Positions 9,444-17,476 of a DNA stretch of 64,000 nucleotides are shown here, piece after piece. The position numbers and the translations under genes are program-made. The notes under the pieces are model-generated. The model was not told the DNA's origin. It saw nothing but the letters and a program-made list of their open reading frames with translations, and ran no database searches. The stretch's first letter is position 1. Each line of letters begins with the position of its first letter. Origin of the DNA: Bradyrhizobium sp. 139. GTDB lineage: Bacteria > Pseudomonadota > Alphaproteobacteria > Rhizobiales > Xanthobacteraceae. The stretch is from positions 49,347 through 113,346 of the forward strand of contig NZ_JADPKS010000074.1 in assembly GCF_023074175.1 (NCBI RefSeq), given 5' to 3'.

Positions 9444-10459
9444 ACCCGGTCACCGATGCTCTCGCAGCCGCGCCGTCGCTGCTTGCCGTCGCGATCGCCG
9501 CGCTAGTTTCGGCGCTCGTCACCTGGATCAGCCGTCCCCTGCTCCAGCGCTACGCGCTGGCGCGGCCGAATGCGCGTTCCTCGCATCGCATCCCGACCCC
9601 GCAGGGCGGAGGCATCGCGGTGATCACCGCGACGCTGCTGGTTGCTTCGATCTGGGCGGCGTGGGCAAACGTCGCGATCCCTTCCGCGCTGTTGGGCGCG
9701 ACGGTGCTGATCGCGCTGGTCGGATTTGCCGACGACATCATGTCGCTGCCGGTGCTGGTGCGGCTCGTGCTGCAGGCCGCCGCCGTCGGTGCGGTCGTGT
9801 TCACCACGCCCGAAACCGCGCGCATCGTGCCGGCGCTGCCGCTGGCGCTGGAGCGCGGCCTCATCCTGCTCGCCGGCGTCTGGTTCGTGAACCTCGTCAA
9901 CTTCATGGACGGGCTCGACCTGATGACGGTGGCGGAAGTGGTGCCGGTCACCGCAGCGCTCCTGCTGCTCGGATGGCTCGGCGAGCTGTCCTGGCCACCC
10001 GTACTCATCGCCGCAGCGCTGTGCGGCGCCATGCTCGGCTTTGTGCCGTTCAACCGTCCGGTCGCAAAGGTTTTCCTGGGCGATGTCGGCAGCCTGCCGA
10101 TCGGCCTCCTGCTCGGATGGTGCCTGCTCGAACTCGCCTGGCACGGGCAACCGGCCGCGGCGCTGTTGCTGGCGGCCTATTACCTCGCAGATTCCACCGT
10201 CACACTGTTTCGACGCGTCGCGCGGCGCGAACAATTCTGGTCGGCGCACCGCACGCATTTCTACCAGCGCGCCACCGACAACGGTTTCGAGGTCCCGCGG
10301 GTGATCGGCGAGGTCTTCGCGCTCAATCTCGTGCTCGCGGGGCTCGCTATCCTGACCATCCGCGCCGGTTCGACACCGATCACGGCGCTCGCGCTGCTCG
10401 CCGGCGCAATCGCGATCGCGTTCGTGCTGCGGCGGTTCTCCCGCCCTCAGGAATCCTGA
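9440..10459 (+). CDS. Polyprenyl-phosphate N-acetylhexosamine-1-phosphate transferase, WecA/WbpL/WreU-like
   Basis: Membrane enzyme of the MraY/WecA family, which starts O-antigen synthesis by moving a sugar-1-phosphate from a UDP-sugar to undecaprenyl phosphate. The 339 residues form about 10-11 membrane helices. The diagnostic motifs are all present: SSHRIPTPQGGG (47-58), FADDIMS with the paired aspartates at 98-99, NFMDGLDLM, VFLGDVGS and HRTHFYQRA. The GTG start is coupled to the preceding gene. The nearby WbpM-type dehydratase and 4-reductase suggest QuiNAc or FucNAc as the transferred sugar, by analogy with WreU of Rhizobium etli. Its 3' end overlaps the convergent reductase gene by 13 bp. 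Confidence 0.92.
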   Translation: MNPVTDALAAAPSLLAVAIAALVSALVTWISRPLLQRYALARPNARSSHRIPTPQGGGIAVITATLLVASIWAAWANVAIPSALLGATVLIALVGFADDIMSLPVLVRLVLQAAAVGAVVFTTPETARIVPALPLALERGLILLAGVWFVNLVNFMDGLDLMTVAEVVPVTAALLLLGWLGELSWPPVLIAAALCGAMLGFVPFNRPVAKVFLGDVGSLPIGLLLGWCLLELAWHGQPAAALLLAAYYLADSTVTLFRRVARREQFWSAHRTHFYQRATDNGFEVPRVIGEVFALNLVLAGLAILTIRAGSTPITALALLAGAIAIAFVLRRFSRPQES

Positions 10460-11394
10460 GCCGACAGCGCGAGCCGCAAGCCCTCGTCGAGGGAAACCTG
10501 CGGCTGCCAGCCGGTCGCGATCGCCCTGGCGAGGTTGAGCTCGAGCGAGCCGATCAGGCTGTCATGCGTATCCTGCTGGCCGATCACGCCGAGAAGCGTG
10601 CTGAGCAGCTCCGGCGGCACGCGGAACAGCCGCGGGCTCTTGCCGGCCGCCATGGCCAGGCGCTCGATGAATTCGGGCGTCGAGACTTGTTCCCTGTCGG
10701 CCACCAGAAAGATTTCGAAATTGCTCGCGGGATCGGGATGGGCAAGCCGGTGCAGGATGAACGATGAGAGATTCTGCACCGCGAGGAAAGCGCGATGATT
10801 CCGGATCGCGGCAAAGGGCAACGGCAGTCCCAGATTCACCGCACGCGTCAGCAGCGCAAAATTGCCCTTGGCGCCCGCACCATAGACCAGCGGCGGCCTG
10901 ATCACCGAGATCGTTATGGCGCTGTCGCGCGCCAGCGTTCTCAGCCCTGCTTCGGCGGCCGCCTTGGACATGCCATAGAGGCCGCGCGGCGTGAGGATGT
11001 CGTCCTCGCTGAACGGCGCCCGGCCCTCATTGCTGCGGCCGTGCACGAGGACCGTGCTGACGAAGATGAACTGGCGCACGCCGGCCGTCGCCGCGCTGCG
11101 CGCCAGGTGCAGCGTGCCGGCGATGTTGACGTTGCGGTAGAGCTGGACCGCATGCTCCTCGTGCTTGTGATGCACGCGGGCGGCGAGATGAACCACGGCG
11201 TCGACGCCTTCGAGCGCGGCCTGCCAGTCGGTTTCGGGACCGATCGTTTCAATGACGACCTCGTCGTCGATGCCTTCCGGACCGCGCACCGCGCGGCGGA
11301 CCGACCATCCCTGGCGCGCCAGCGCGGGCACGACATGACGTCCGACGAAGCCGCTCGCTCCCGTCACCAGCACGACCGGTTTACCCTCGCTCAT
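10447..11394 (-). CDS. NAD-dependent epimerase/4-reductase, WreQ/WbpV-like
   Basis: Extended SDR protein of 315 residues. TGASGFVGRHV lies at residues 13-23, a serine-rich strand ends in VSTVLVHGRS, and the catalytic Tyr-x3-Lys is in LYGMSKAAAE. Homologues next to WbpM-type dehydratases reduce the 4-keto intermediate to UDP-QuiNAc or epimerise it towards FucNAc, which is the inferred role here. Its ATG overlaps the stop of the upstream glycosyltransferase (ATGA), so the minus-strand genes dehydratase, glycosyltransferase and reductase form one coupled unit. The last 13 bp overlap the 3' end of the plus-strand phosphosugar transferase. Confidence 0.88.
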   Translation of the reverse strand: MSEGKPVVLVTGASGFVGRHVVPALARQGWSVRRAVRGPEGIDDEVVIETIGPETDWQAALEGVDAVVHLAARVHHKHEEHAVQLYRNVNIAGTLHLARSAATAGVRQFIFVSTVLVHGRSNEGRAPFSEDDILTPRGLYGMSKAAAEAGLRTLARDSAITISVIRPPLVYGAGAKGNFALLTRAVNLGLPLPFAAIRNHRAFLAVQNLSSFILHRLAHPDPASNFEIFLVADREQVSTPEFIERLAMAAGKSPRLFRVPPELLSTLLGVIGQQDTHDSLIGSLELNLARAIATGWQPQVSLDEGLRLALSAQDS

Positions 11395-12611
11395 CGCTGT
11401 TCCGCCAATTTGGGGTTGCGCAACAATTCGTCGACCAGGGCGGCATAGGCGTTCATCGCGGCCGTCCGGTCGAATCTCGCTGCCGCCTTCACCGCGCGGT
11501 CGGCCATGGCGGCGGCGTCGGAACGGGATGCCGTACGGATTGCCTCAGCCAATTGATCGGCACGGCCCGGCGTCACGACCCAGCCGAGCCCGTTTTCCAC
11601 CACTGTCAGCGCAGCTTCGGCTTCCGGCTCGGAGACCAGCACGACGGGACGCCCGACCGCCAGCAGATTGTAGAACCGGCTCGGCACCGACACCCCGGCA
11701 ACATTCTTCCGGTACGGGATGATCCAGAGGTCGGCAGAGGTCAGGAACGCCTCGAGCTCCGCATCCTCGACGCGCGCCACGAAGCCGATATTGGGCAGGT
11801 TCGAGGCCGCCTGCAACTGCTTCAACCGCTCGAAGCCGATGCCCCAGCCGGAGAGCAGGAACTGAATCTCCGGCTCGTCCTTCAGCAGGCGCGCGGCCTC
11901 GAACACGATCTCCGGATCATGGGTGAAGCCGAGATTGCCAGAGAGGCCGACGACGAAGCGGGCCGACAGCGCCTTGCGAAACGGATTGTCCGGTGTCACC
12001 GGCCGTGGCGCGGGCACGAGCGTCGTCCAGTTCGGGATGAAGCGGATCTTGTTCCGCGTCATGCCCCGATAGCTCAGCAGCCGCCGTTCCGCATCGCGGC
12101 CGATCGTGATGACGGCATTGAGCGCCCGGAACATCAAGGCATTTGCGGCGCGCATCATCCTGGCCACGAGCGAACCGGGCTTCAGGAGGCCCGCCATCAC
12201 CAGCACGTCGGGGAAGAGATCGTGCAGGATCAGAGCGGACCGCGCACGCCTGAGCTTCGCCGCCGCCGCAACCGCGTAGGGCAGCATGAACGGCGCGGTC
12301 ACGGTCAGCACCACATCGCCCTGCCGCAGCTCCCGGATCAGCGCGACGAAGGTGCGCACCACGAACAGGATCTCGGCGGCGGCGCGCCGCACCAGCGCGG
12401 CCTTCCCCGTCATCCGGTTCTTGATGGCAACGACGCGCGGCTTGCCCGGTCCGGTTTGCAAGGCAGGCAGCACGCCGGTCGATCCCGACAACACGACCAC
12501 CTCGTGATCCGCGGCGAGGCGGCAGGCAATTTCCGCCATGATCCCCGCTGTTGTGCTTGGATCCGGCGGATAATGCTGGCTCGCGACGACGATCTTGCCG
12601 GAAGGCTCCAT
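11391..12611 (-). CDS. Glycosyltransferase family 4, WbuB-like
   Basis: Cytoplasmic retaining glycosyltransferase of 406 residues, probably adding the second sugar to the lipid-linked O-unit. The N-terminus KIVVASQHYPPDPSTTAG followed by a VVVLSG strand is typical of the WbuB/WcaI group. The C-terminal Rossmann domain has GLSGNLGFTHDPE and the donor-site region IPYRKNVAGVSVPSRFYNLLAVGRPVV-like, cut here to its key elements: SVPSRFYN then LAVGRPVV. The start at 12611 lies 2 bp after the stop of the dehydratase gene. A longer frame to 12716 would only read through that gene's 3' end. Confidence 0.88.
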   Translation of the reverse strand: MEPSGKIVVASQHYPPDPSTTAGIMAEIACRLAADHEVVVLSGSTGVLPALQTGPGKPRVVAIKNRMTGKAALVRRAAAEILFVVRTFVALIRELRQGDVVLTVTAPFMLPYAVAAAAKLRRARSALILHDLFPDVLVMAGLLKPGSLVARMMRAANALMFRALNAVITIGRDAERRLLSYRGMTRNKIRFIPNWTTLVPAPRPVTPDNPFRKALSARFVVGLSGNLGFTHDPEIVFEAARLLKDEPEIQFLLSGWGIGFERLKQLQAASNLPNIGFVARVEDAELEAFLTSADLWIIPYRKNVAGVSVPSRFYNLLAVGRPVVLVSEPEAEAALTVVENGLGWVVTPGRADQLAEAIRTASRSDAAAMADRAVKAAARFDRTAAMNAYAALVDELLRNPKLAEQR

Positions 12612-12613
12612 GA

Positions 12614-14527
12614 TCAGGCCGCGGTCGATCCGAATTCCGGAACCGCGTCCTTCAGGATGGTCCTGATCGTGGCCCGATCGTCCCGCGCGATCGCCTGCTC
12701 CAGCGCTGCGATCCATTTGCGCAGCGTCTGCATCGGCGGCTCGTTCGGCTGTGCCGCCATGATGCCGGCGACACCGATCTCGCGGGTGGGCTCCTCGGAG
12801 GCGAACAGGATTTCGTGCAGGCGCTCGCCCGGCCGCATGCCCGTGAACACGATCTCGATGTCGTAGCCGGGCTGGAGACCGGAGAGGCGGATCATGCGCT
12901 CGGCAAGATCGACGATCTTCACCGGCTGGCCCATGTTAAGCACGTAGACCGAGACATCGGGACGCGCGGTTCCGAGCGCATGCGTTGTCGCCGTGATGAC
13001 GAGATCGCAGGCCTCACGGATGGTCATGAAGTAGCGGACCATGTCGGGATGGGTCACCGTCACGGGACCGCCGGCCTCGATCTGGGCCTTGAACTTCGGC
13101 ACCACCGAGCCGTTCGACGCCAGCACGTTGCCGAACCGAACCGAGATCAACCGCATCGGCGGCCTGGCACCGCCGCTACCTGCGGCAAGATCGTGGTCGA
13201 GCGCCTGGCAGTACATCTCGGCGAAGCGCTTGGTGAGGCCAAGCATCGACACCGGCTCGATCGCCTTGTCGGTCGAGATCATCACCATGGCTTCGGCGCC
13301 GGCGCTGTGCGCCGCATCGGCAACGTTGATCGAGCCGAAGATGTTGGTCTTGACGCCCTCGCTCCAGTCGCGTTCCAGGATCGGCACGTGCTTGAGCGCA
13401 GCGGCATGGAACACGATGTCCGGGTTGAACTCCGCCATCAGGCGCATGATGCGCTCGCGGTCGCGGATGTCGGCGATCCGCCCTTCGATCTCGGCAGCCG
13501 TGCCATGCGCAGCGAGCGCTTCCGTGACCGCGTAGAGCGCCGGCTCGGAATGTTCCACGATCAGGAGGCGCGCGGCCCCGAAGGCGACGACGCGCTCGCA
13601 GATCTCGGAGCCGATCGAACCGCCGCCGCCGGTGACGATCACCGCCTTGCCCCTGATCAGGGCTTCGAGGCGCGCATAGTCGATTATCTCGCTCGGCCGC
13701 AGCAGAAGGTCCTCGACCGCGACGGCCGCGAGGCGCGGCGTATCGCCGCTCTCCAGCGAAGGCATCCGATTGACGATCACCCCGAGCTTGCGCGCCCGCA
13801 TCAGGATCGATTCCGGATGCGCGTCCGGCTCGAACGCCGACGGCGTCATGATGAGGCGCGCGATCGGCTTGTTGCGCTTGGCGAAATCGGCGATGACGTC
13901 CTCGATGTCGTCAATGCCGCCCAGCACCGGCACGTTGCGGATGAACTGGCCGCGATCGGATCTCGACGGCGACAGCACGCCGACCGGCCAGATGCGTTTG
14001 ATCGCCCCGCTCTCGATGCCGCGCAACAGCACCTCGGCATCTGCGGCGCGGCCGATCAGCAGTGTCGGCGCGGCGTCCTCGGTTCGGGCGTGACGCCGCA
14101 CCCGCGTATAGCGGAAGTAGCGATAGGCCATGCGCGACGCGCTGAGGAAGGAGATCTCAAGGAACCAGTAGAGAACGATCGTCACCTTGCCGAGGAAGAA
14201 GGCGCCGCGGACATTGGGGGCGACGAAGATGTAGTCGAGCGCCAGCAGGGCAACCGTCAGCACGGTCGCGACGCGGATGATGTTCAGCGCGTCGGGCAGC
14301 GAGATGAAGCGCCATTTCGTCGTGGTCAGGTTGAAGAGGAAGAACACGACGACGCTGAAGGCGAGGAAGTAGGGCAGGATCTGGAACAGCAGCGGCAGCC
14401 GGTCGAAGAAGCCGTCGCCACCTTCGAAACGCAGGTAGAAAGCGGCGAACAGCGCCGCCGTGGTCGCCAAGAGGTCATGGAGCGCGATCAGGAAATTGCG
14501 CAAGGTGAGATGCGAAAGACGCGTCAT
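12614..14527 (-). CDS. WbpM/WreV-type membrane-anchored UDP-N-acetylglucosamine 4,6-dehydratase
   Basis: Polysaccharide biosynthesis protein of 637 residues. It has about four N-terminal membrane helices (roughly residues 10-125), a nucleotide-binding CoA-like domain, then an SDR dehydratase domain beginning at VIVTGGGGSIGSEI near residue 294. The catalytic region reads STDKAIEP followed by SMLGLTKR, so the usual tyrosine is replaced by methionine. This Ser-Met-Lys triad is characteristic of WbpM-like large dehydratases. The product, a UDP-4-keto-6-deoxy sugar, would feed the 4-reductase encoded two genes downstream. The ATG overlaps the TGA of a possible 38-codon upstream frame. Confidence 0.93.
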   Translation of the reverse strand: MTRLSHLTLRNFLIALHDLLATTAALFAAFYLRFEGGDGFFDRLPLLFQILPYFLAFSVVVFFLFNLTTTKWRFISLPDALNIIRVATVLTVALLALDYIFVAPNVRGAFFLGKVTIVLYWFLEISFLSASRMAYRYFRYTRVRRHARTEDAAPTLLIGRAADAEVLLRGIESGAIKRIWPVGVLSPSRSDRGQFIRNVPVLGGIDDIEDVIADFAKRNKPIARLIMTPSAFEPDAHPESILMRARKLGVIVNRMPSLESGDTPRLAAVAVEDLLLRPSEIIDYARLEALIRGKAVIVTGGGGSIGSEICERVVAFGAARLLIVEHSEPALYAVTEALAAHGTAAEIEGRIADIRDRERIMRLMAEFNPDIVFHAAALKHVPILERDWSEGVKTNIFGSINVADAAHSAGAEAMVMISTDKAIEPVSMLGLTKRFAEMYCQALDHDLAAGSGGARPPMRLISVRFGNVLASNGSVVPKFKAQIEAGGPVTVTHPDMVRYFMTIREACDLVITATTHALGTARPDVSVYVLNMGQPVKIVDLAERMIRLSGLQPGYDIEIVFTGMRPGERLHEILFASEEPTREIGVAGIMAAQPNEPPMQTLRKWIAALEQAIARDDRATIRTILKDAVPEFGSTAA

Positions 14528-14640
14528 CCGCCGACCGATGTTATCCCGTTGAGTACCACCTGATCGCGCTGATAGCCCATCCCGCCAAGAGTTGCCAGCA
14601 CAAGACTTGCCAACACAAGACTTGTCAGACGTTCCAGCAT
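14524..14640 (-). CDS. Possible 38-aa hydrophobic leader-type peptide
   Basis: A short frame begins MLERLTSLVLASLVLATLGG, continues to a polar tail and ends SVGG. Its stop overlaps the dehydratase start as ATGA, the same coupling used elsewhere in this cluster. The first 20 residues are strongly hydrophobic. The nucleotides carry a near-repeat (ACAAGACTTGCC, ACAAGACTTGTC), so the leucine-valine run may be a repeat artefact. No ribosome-binding site precedes the ATG. It could be translated only to couple the dehydratase, or not at all. Confidence 0.25.
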   Translation of the reverse strand: MLERLTSLVLASLVLATLGGMGYQRDQVVLNGITSVGG

Positions 14641-14663
14641 AAGGCTTGCAGCCGCGCGGCCGC

Positions 14664-15983
14664 TCAGGAACGGGCTTCCCCGACCTTCGGCTCCGCGCGG
14701 CCCGCGCCGAGGATCATGCCGCCGGCAACGCCGACCCCGATGACGTACATCCAGCCCTCGTGGAAATCGAACAGGTGGGAGTTGAACAGCGAGGTGAAGA
14801 CGTTCTGCACCACAACCAGGAGGCCAACCCAATGGGCCAGCCCGTCGCCGCGGAACAACAGCAGATGCAGGATCCACATCGCGTAGAGCACGACGACGCC
14901 GATGATGCCCCATTGCACGGCTACGGCCAGGGTCTGGTTGTGAGGATTCGGAAAGACCCTGACGCCCTGGACCCATTCGGCGCTCCTGGAGACCTTGTCG
15001 AACAGACCGAACATGGAGCCCGTCCCATTCCCCGCGAGTGGAGCCTGCCGGAAGAACTGAATTGATTTCTGCCAATATTCGAGGCGCTCGCCGATCGACG
15101 TCGGAACGTTTTCCTGCGTGTAGAGCCGATAGTCGCTGGAAAAGGTGTCTACGGTCTTGCGCAATTGCGGCGAGGCCTGCCAGGCGAGAGCGGCGCCGGC
15201 GAGCAGTGCAGCTGAGATGATCGCGGTGCTGCGCCATCTCAGATGCAGCAACCCGAACACGCCGAACATGACCGGAATGGTGACGAGCGCGGTGCGCGAC
15301 ACCACCACGAAGGCCATGTTGATGAAGAAGCTGAACGCCAGCACGGTGAGCAGCCCGGCGAGCCAGTAGCGCCTCTGGCGCAGCAGCATCACGATGGGAT
15401 AAGCAAGCGCGACCGCGCACAGCGTGAATTCCTGGCTCTGGTCGATGTAGTTCTTGACGAAGATGCCGCGTTCGAGGTGGTCGGGCTTGAGCGTCAGGTC
15501 GGGATAGAAGGCGACCAGCCACGACATCAGCGACAGCAGCGCGCAGGACACCAGGAACGCGATGAAGATCCAGTGCCCGCGCGGCGAGCGCTCGAAATGA
15601 TAGAGAAAGACCGGCAGCACGAGCAGCTTGACGGTCGGGTTGACCGCGTAGAGGCGCGCGCCCCAGGCCGCATCCGACCACAGCGTGCCCACCAGCGCGA
15701 GCAGGACCAGCGCGACCGGCGCGGCTGCGATCGGACGCTTCAGCGATTGCAGGAATGCGCGGACGTCGAGAAACGGCACCATGCAGACCAGGAACAATGC
15801 GTTGAAGATCGCAGCGAGCGAGGTCGACCAGGGCAGCGAGGCCACGGTGAGGATCGCGAACAGGTCGACCGTCTCACCCCAGGCCACCGGGCTGCGCAGG
15901 CGCCGCCACAGCATCTGGGCGGTCGTCTCCCGGGCAAGTGTCGTCACTTGTGTCGTCACTTGTGTCGTCACTTGTGTCGTCAC
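14664..15983 (-). CDS. waaL: O-antigen ligase family protein (WaaL-like)
   Basis: Polytopic inner-membrane protein of 439 residues that would join O-antigen from its lipid carrier to lipid A-core on the periplasmic side. It has about 10-12 membrane helices and a large periplasmic loop containing RLEYWQKSIQFF, NGTGSMFG and PNPHNQTLAVAVQWG. The histidine of the HNxxL element is the conserved WaaL catalytic candidate. The GTG start overlaps the hldE stop (GTGA) and has GAGGGGG ahead of it. The N-terminus is an odd run of MTTQVTTQVTTQVTT encoded by a 12-bp tandem repeat. A Wzy-type polymerase belongs to the same superfamily and cannot be fully excluded, but the core-heptose neighbours favour ligase. 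Confidence 0.8.
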   Translation of the reverse strand: MTTQVTTQVTTQVTTLARETTAQMLWRRLRSPVAWGETVDLFAILTVASLPWSTSLAAIFNALFLVCMVPFLDVRAFLQSLKRPIAAAPVALVLLALVGTLWSDAAWGARLYAVNPTVKLLVLPVFLYHFERSPRGHWIFIAFLVSCALLSLMSWLVAFYPDLTLKPDHLERGIFVKNYIDQSQEFTLCAVALAYPIVMLLRQRRYWLAGLLTVLAFSFFINMAFVVVSRTALVTIPVMFGVFGLLHLRWRSTAIISAALLAGAALAWQASPQLRKTVDTFSSDYRLYTQENVPTSIGERLEYWQKSIQFFRQAPLAGNGTGSMFGLFDKVSRSAEWVQGVRVFPNPHNQTLAVAVQWGIIGVVVLYAMWILHLLLFRGDGLAHWVGLLVVVQNVFTSLFNSHLFDFHEGWMYVIGVGVAGGMILGAGRAEPKVGEARS

Positions 15984-15986
15984 TTG
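15939..15986. repeat. Four-copy 12-bp tandem repeat at the O-antigen ligase start
   Basis: TGTCGTCACTTG is repeated four times without a break (15939, 15951, 15963, 15975). On the coding strand each unit carries an in-frame GTG, giving Thr-Thr-Gln-Val repeats. Copy-number change would keep frame (12 is divisible by 3) but change how many GTG codons follow the ribosome-binding site. Confidence 0.9.
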
Positions 15987-17464
15987 CCCCCTCTCCGCGC
16001 GCGATGCACCAGCGCGGTCGTGCTAAAGCCCTGGAGGATGTCGACCAGCACGACGGTTCCGCCGGCGGCCTCGACGACCTCGTGGCCGACCACCTGCTCG
16101 CGGGTGTAGTCGCCGCCCTTGACCAGCGCGCTCGGCTTGATCCGGGTGATCAGGTCGATCGGCGTGTCCTCCTCGAAGATGACGACGAGATCGACGGCTT
16201 CGAGCGCCGCGAGCACTTCCGCACGTGCACGTTCGTCCTGAACGGGGCGATCGGCGCCCTTCAGCCGCCGCACCGAGGCGTCGCTGTTGAGGCCTACGAT
16301 CAGGCGGTCGCAGGCGGCCCGCGCCGCAGTCAGCACCTTGACGTGGCCGGGATGCAGGATGTCGAAGCAGCCATTGGTGAAGCCGACGCGCTGGCCCTGT
16401 CGCTTCCATTCGGCGAGCTGCGCGTCGAGCGTATCAGGCTCGAGCACGATCTTCTCCTCGGCGGCGAGATAAGCATGCGGCAGGATCTTTCGGCGCAGCT
16501 CGGCCGCGCTCACGCTGGCCGTGCCTTGCTTGGCGACGGTGACGGCAGCGGCGCCATTGGCCATGCGCAGGGCCGTGTCCCAGTCCGCGCCTGCGGCGAG
16601 CGAGACCGCGAGTGCCGCTGCGACCGTATCACCCGCGCCGGAGACGTCGCGCACCTTCACGGGGAAAGCCGGAACATGAACGGACTCGCCATTGCGCGGC
16701 ACCAGCGTCATGCCGTGCTCGCCTTGCGTGACCAGGATGGCCTCGCAATCGGCGAGCCGCATCACGTCCTCGCTGGCGTCGACGATGCTCTGCGGCGTGT
16801 CGGCGCGGCTGCGCGTAGCCTCCGAAAATTCCTTGCGATTAGGCGTGAGCAGCGTGGCGCCGCGATAGATCGCCCAGTTCAGGCTCTTGGGATCGACGAT
16901 CACGGGCTTGCCGAGTTTTCGCGCGGCGTCGATGGTGTGGCGGATCACGCGCGCGGTCAGCACGCCCTTGGCGTAATCGGAGAGCAGCACGATGTCGGCG
17001 CGTGCGATCTGCGGCAGGATCGCCTCGATCAGCCTGGTCTCGATGTCATCGGAAGCAGGCGCCGCCTGCTCCCAATCCGCGCGCAGCATGTGCGTCGAAA
17101 AATGCTCGGAGACGAAGCGGACTTTGCGCGTGGTCGGCCGCGACGGATCGCACACCAGAATGCTTTCGATGCCGTCCTGCTCATCGAGCGCGGCCTTGAG
17201 CCGTGCACCGGCATCGTCCTCGCCGACGAGGCCGACGAAGATGCAGCGCGCGCCGAGCGAGGCGACATTGCGCGCGACGTTGCCGGCGCCGCCGATATGG
17301 ATCTCGCTGCGCTGGGCGGCCATGACGGGCGCCGGCGCTTCCGGCGAGATCCGCGACACCTCGCCATAGACGAACTCGTCCAGCATGATGTCGCCGATGC
17401 ACAGCACCGTGCGGCCTGAGATGGCTTGCGCGAGGGCGTCGAAATCGAGAATGGGCGTCGGCAT
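15980..17464 (-). CDS. hldE: Bifunctional heptose-7-phosphate kinase / heptose-1-phosphate adenylyltransferase
   Basis: Makes ADP-D-glycero-D-manno-heptose for the LPS inner core. The 494-residue product has the full two-domain length. The N-terminal PfkB kinase contains GDIMLDEF (24-31), GGAGNVARN (58-66) and DVSGAGDTVAAA with the catalytic aspartate. The C-terminal nucleotidyltransferase has FTNGCFDILHPGHVKVL with the HxGH motif and GLNSDASVRRLKG. The gene sits 12 bp after hldD on the same strand and overlaps the ligase start, so hldD-hldE-waaL form a coupled operon. Confidence 0.96.
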   Translation of the reverse strand: MPTPILDFDALAQAISGRTVLCIGDIMLDEFVYGEVSRISPEAPAPVMAAQRSEIHIGGAGNVARNVASLGARCIFVGLVGEDDAGARLKAALDEQDGIESILVCDPSRPTTRKVRFVSEHFSTHMLRADWEQAAPASDDIETRLIEAILPQIARADIVLLSDYAKGVLTARVIRHTIDAARKLGKPVIVDPKSLNWAIYRGATLLTPNRKEFSEATRSRADTPQSIVDASEDVMRLADCEAILVTQGEHGMTLVPRNGESVHVPAFPVKVRDVSGAGDTVAAALAVSLAAGADWDTALRMANGAAAVTVAKQGTASVSAAELRRKILPHAYLAAEEKIVLEPDTLDAQLAEWKRQGQRVGFTNGCFDILHPGHVKVLTAARAACDRLIVGLNSDASVRRLKGADRPVQDERARAEVLAALEAVDLVVIFEEDTPIDLITRIKPSALVKGGDYTREQVVGHEVVEAAGGTVVLVDILQGFSTTALVHRARRGGK

Positions 17465-17476
17465 GTTCCTGGAGCC

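Noticed and set aside
12815..14563. 582-codon plus-strand frame opposite the dehydratase gene
   Set aside because: Arg/His/Asp-rich composition typical of antisense reading of a GC-rich gene. The minus strand has all WbpM-type motifs.
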